A stretch of DNA of 15,681 bases from positions 1-15,681 of the forward strand of contig RFJE01000108.1 of NCBI GenBank assembly GCA_003695005.1. Reading direction: 5' to 3'. A model generated the notes under the pieces. It saw nothing but the letters and a program-made list of their open reading frames with translations. It was not told the DNA's origin and did no database searches. The DNA comes from Candidatus Hydrogenedentota bacterium (GTDB taxonomy: Bacteria; Spirochaetota; Leptospiria; Turneriellales; J094). Both the position numbers and the translations under genes were made by a program. This document shows, in pieces, positions 13,396 through 15,681 of the stretch. Each line of letters begins with the position of its first letter. Position 1 is the stretch's first letter.

Positions 13396-14955
13396 TCACT
13401 CTATTGGATGCTCAAAAAGAGGTATTTCCGGATTTTCTTCCTGAAATAATTTGAGTCTGTATTGTGACTCAAACAAAATAACAGGATTTCCTCTATCATC
13501 GGAAAATGTTTTTACAAATCGAGAAAGCTTTTCTTTATCTTCCGGCCGAATCCAACGAGAACTTTCATAAGGTAAAGGCTCTAAACGACAAGGTGCTCCA
13601 TATTCATCCTCTAAACGGAAACGAAAGACATCAAACTGTAAAGTGCCAACACCGCCTAAAACAGGATACTGCTTATCTAACTCAAAAAGTTGAACCACCC
13701 CTTCTTCTGCTAACTCCTGAACCCCCTTTTTAAACGCTTTTAGTTTATTTGTATCCGTTGGAATTAAGCGCACAAAGGCTTCTGGCGCAAACCTTGGCAA
13801 AGGATGATATTCCGGAGCTTCGCCCGTGTATAAAATATCACCAATGCGATACAGTCCCGGATTTATAAGCCCAATAATATCACCCGGATATGCTTTATCT
13901 AATGTGCTTCTTTCCTGACCAAAAAAAGAAACCGGCGAAGAAAGCTTTACTGTCTTCCCTGTGCGCTTTAATTTAACTTGCATGCCACGATTAAAAATTC
14001 CCGATGTTATGCGAGCAAAGGCCACCCTATCTCGATGCGCCTTATTCATGTTCGCCTGCAACTTAAAAATAAAAGCAGTAAACTCTGTGTCTTCCGGATG
14101 TATCACCCTGCCATTCGAAGTTGTAACCGGCTGCGGTGGCGGCGCTAACTCTAAAAAAGCATCCATTAAAAGATCAACCCCAAAATTATGTACAGCAGAA
14201 CCAAAGAAAACAGGGGTTAGCTCACAAGCCAAGAATAACTCTTTATCAAAATCTGGAAGCATCTCCTTAGCAAGGTCTAAATCTTCCAATAGCTGTTTAT
14301 AATCCCTTTCTCCCATGAGCTCTTGAAAAATAGGATCTTCTAAACTAGCAATTTTTTGCGGTGCTTTAAAAGCACCGGCTGTGGTTTTTTCATACTCATA
14401 AAGCTTTTGCTTGTTTAAATCATACAGTCCTCGGAATTGTGTCCCCGAACCAATTGGCCAAACCATGGGTGTACAAGTAATTCCTAAAGTACTTTCAATA
14501 TTATCCATAAGCTCAAATGGGGATAGAGCCGGTAAATCCATTTTGTTGATAAAAGTAATAATCGGAATTTTCTTTTCCCGACATATTTTAAAAAGCTTAA
14601 TAGTCTGTGGCTCTACTCCTTTCGCAGCATCAATTAACATGATAGCACATTCTACCGCCATTAAAGTCCGATAAGTATCTTCCGAAAAATCTTCGTGGCC
14701 GGGGGTATCGAGCAAGTTTAAAACATGATCCTTATACTCAAATTGCATGGCGGAAGTATTAATGGAAATTCCCCTATCTTGCTCTAACTTCATCCAATCG
14801 GATTTAGTGGTACGTCTTTCTTTTTTAGCACGCACATGACCTGCTAGCTGAATCGCCCCGCCATATAACAAAAACTTTTCCGTCAGAGTTGTTTTTCCCG
14901 CATCGGGATGAGCAATCATGGCAAAGGATCGCCTTTTTGCTATTTCCTCTTTCAT
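13396..14955 (-). CDS. prfC: peptide chain release factor 3
   Basis: A 519-residue translational GTPase that recycles RF1/RF2 from the ribosome after termination. G motifs: AHPDAGKTTLTEK (G1, 15-27), RGISI (switch I, 61-65), DTPGHEDFSEDTYRTL (G3, 83-98) and NKMD (G4, 137-140). The HEDFSEDTYR extension and the later SPVSFFGQER and YPGDIIGL stretches are specific for RF3 rather than EF-G. The length matches E. coli RF3 (529). It ends 2 bp from the convergent anti-sigma gene with no room for a terminator. The ATG has no Shine-Dalgarno; a CACTAT hexamer lies 7 nt upstream and could be a -10 of a leaderless message, but the -35 is weak (TTTACC). Confidence 0.96.
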   Translation of the reverse strand: MKEEIAKRRSFAMIAHPDAGKTTLTEKFLLYGGAIQLAGHVRAKKERRTTKSDWMKLEQDRGISINTSAMQFEYKDHVLNLLDTPGHEDFSEDTYRTLMAVECAIMLIDAAKGVEPQTIKLFKICREKKIPIITFINKMDLPALSPFELMDNIESTLGITCTPMVWPIGSGTQFRGLYDLNKQKLYEYEKTTAGAFKAPQKIASLEDPIFQELMGERDYKQLLEDLDLAKEMLPDFDKELFLACELTPVFFGSAVHNFGVDLLMDAFLELAPPPQPVTTSNGRVIHPEDTEFTAFIFKLQANMNKAHRDRVAFARITSGIFNRGMQVKLKRTGKTVKLSSPVSFFGQERSTLDKAYPGDIIGLINPGLYRIGDILYTGEAPEYHPLPRFAPEAFVRLIPTDTNKLKAFKKGVQELAEEGVVQLFELDKQYPVLGGVGTLQFDVFRFRLEDEYGAPCRLEPLPYESSRWIRPEDKEKLSRFVKTFSDDRGNPVILFESQYRLKLFQEENPEIPLFEHPIE

Positions 14956-15016
14956 AAGAGTGATAGTGTTTTAAAATGAGATAGGGGGTAAAGACTCCTT
15001 AAGACAGCGATACGGG

Positions 15017-15050
15017 AGGCTTGGCGGGAACATCCATGTCCCGCCAACCT
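15017..15050 (+). repeat. strong GC-rich hairpin between prfC and pgpA
   Basis: Arms TTGGCGGGA (15021-15029) and TCCCGCCAA (15039-15047), extended by AGG/CCT past one bulged C, enclose a 9-nt loop. It lies in the 124-bp divergent gap, 30 bp before the pgpA ATG. The sequence AGCGATACGG just before it (15006-15015) matches the arms of the palindromes at 10605 and 11976. It may be a leader structure for pgpA, or a repeat remnant. Confidence 0.6.
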
Positions 15051-15079
15051 GCAAGAGGAAAATAAAGAATAGACAGCTT

Positions 15080-15571
15080 ATGCGCGAATTGTTTTTTTTC
15101 TATATGAAAAAAATTCACTTTGATGAATTCATTGCCACTGGATTTTATGTTGGTTATTTACCTATCATGCCGGGGACATGGGCATCTTGGGTTGCTTGTG
15201 CCATCCCTCTATTTTTGTATGAGCTTTTTCCGGATGAGTATCGCCTTTTATTAAGTGTCTTTGTTGTTCTTTTCTTTTTTTTAGGAATTTTTAGTGCCGA
15301 TGCAATTGCAATAGTCAGTCGCCGAAGCGACCCCGGATTTATTGTGATTGATGAATGGGTTGGCCAATGGATTCCTTTTTTATTTGTTTTACCAAATCCA
15401 ACGGCTATTTTAATTGGCTTTATTTTTTTCCGTATTTTTGATATTACCAAAATACCCCCTATTGCAAAATTAGAAAATTTAGGCGGTGGTTTAGGAATTA
15501 TGCTCGATGATGTCATGGCAGGCTTTTATGCAGGAATAGCTCTTTATTTTACAAGTCTGTTTATCCGATAA
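15080..15571 (+). CDS. pgpA: phosphatidylglycerophosphatase A
   Basis: A 163-residue inner-membrane enzyme that dephosphorylates phosphatidylglycerol phosphate to phosphatidylglycerol. PgpA signatures in order: GYLPIMPGTWASW (25-37), IDEWVGQW (90-97), FRIFDITKIPPIAKLE (117-132) and GGGLGIMLDDVMAGFYAG (135-152); the acidic pairs D91/E92 and D143/D144 are the likely metal sites. Four hydrophobic segments fit the family topology. The ATG at 15080 gives an extra RELFFFY before Met9; Met9 (15104) is a possible alternative start and resembles other family N-termini. Neither has a Shine-Dalgarno (GAGGA lies 20 nt upstream of the first). A gene starts 6 bp downstream. Confidence 0.94.
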   Translation: MRELFFFYMKKIHFDEFIATGFYVGYLPIMPGTWASWVACAIPLFLYELFPDEYRLLLSVFVVLFFFLGIFSADAIAIVSRRSDPGFIVIDEWVGQWIPFLFVLPNPTAILIGFIFFRIFDITKIPPIAKLENLGGGLGIMLDDVMAGFYAGIALYFTSLFIR

Positions 15572-15577
15572 TAAAGT

Positions 15578-15681
15578 GTGCACGAAATCGATCAAAACCC
15601 CGACAATACAAATCCTCAAAAAGCATTTGAAGCACTTGATTACAAACAAGTGCAATTTACAAAAGATATTTTTGAAACCGA
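15578..15681 (+). CDS. start of an unidentified gene downstream of pgpA (partial)
   Basis: An open frame from GTG at 15578 runs off the window edge after 34 codons. The first residues are polar and acidic (HEIDQNPDNTNPQKAFEALD, then YKQVQFTKDIFET), with no signal peptide or membrane helix. A stop codon (15572-15574) just upstream excludes an earlier start, and no ATG occurs in the visible part. It would be cotranscribed with pgpA. It does not resemble the start of CinA, which follows pgpA in some bacteria. No Shine-Dalgarno. Confidence 0.5.
   Translation, partial: MHEIDQNPDNTNPQKAFEALDYKQVQFTKDIFET

Noticed and set aside
14411..14674. Plus-strand ORF inside prfC
   Set aside because: Antisense shadow of the GTPase domain of release factor 3.

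Overview
This window reads as chromosomal DNA from a low-GC (roughly 35-40 %, by eye) diderm bacterium, most likely a spirochaete and possibly on the Leptospira side of that phylum. Support for a diderm: an OmpA-domain protein with a predicted N-terminal barrel, a second barrel-like exported protein and a lipoprotein. Support for a spirochaete: a DUF2225 protein, together with STAS, ECF sigma and bacteriohemerythrin genes. The phylum call is an inference from gene content; no rRNA gene is present. The region is densely coded, with no gap over 300 bases and no sign of phage, IS, CRISPR or tRNA.

Layout. 1-3025: a HAD phosphatase (+) whose 3' end overlaps an opposing pair, deoB (phosphopentomutase) followed by a DUF1343/NamZ-type N-acetylmuramidase (-). 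3026-3918: bacteriohemerythrin (+), a hairpin terminator, then a DUF2892 membrane protein (-) preceded by a candidate 30-residue membrane peptide missed by usual length cut-offs. 3961-6787 (-): a tightly packed five-gene operon, STAS antagonist > ddl > two unknown small proteins > an exported barrel-like protein, with every junction overlapping or abutting. 6915-10539 (+): DUF2225 protein and a 906-residue barrel/Ig-like/OmpA protein. 10645-11871 (-): DUF2085 membrane protein > DUF4352 lipoprotein > small membrane protein. 12061-13393 (+): ECF sigma factor and its ZAS anti-sigma partner. 13396-14955 (-): prfC (release factor 3). 15080-15681 (+): pgpA (phosphatidylglycerophosphatase A) and the start of an unidentified gene.

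Themes. Much of the window concerns the envelope: cell-wall precursor synthesis (ddl), muropeptide breakdown (NamZ), phospholipid synthesis (pgpA), outer-membrane proteins, and transmembrane signalling (ECF sigma/anti-sigma). The remainder is nucleoside metabolism, O2/iron binding and translation termination.

Non-coding structure gave the least expected signals. (1) A 21-nt hairpin occurs at two convergent gene junctions about 7 kb apart, differing at three positions that preserve or improve pairing. (2) Palindromes sharing the core GCGATACG recur in three intergenic regions, one being a 31-bp imperfect palindrome between the sigma factor and DUF2085 genes. (3) Several operon-leading genes lack a Shine-Dalgarno and have a -10-like hexamer only 8-11 nt before the start codon, suggesting leaderless or near-leaderless mRNAs. 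(4) Two regulator/partner junctions share an identical 11-nt overlap starting with TTG. No single undescribed defence-like or metabolic system is evident; the STAS-ddl operon with its unknown genes is the best candidate for new biology.
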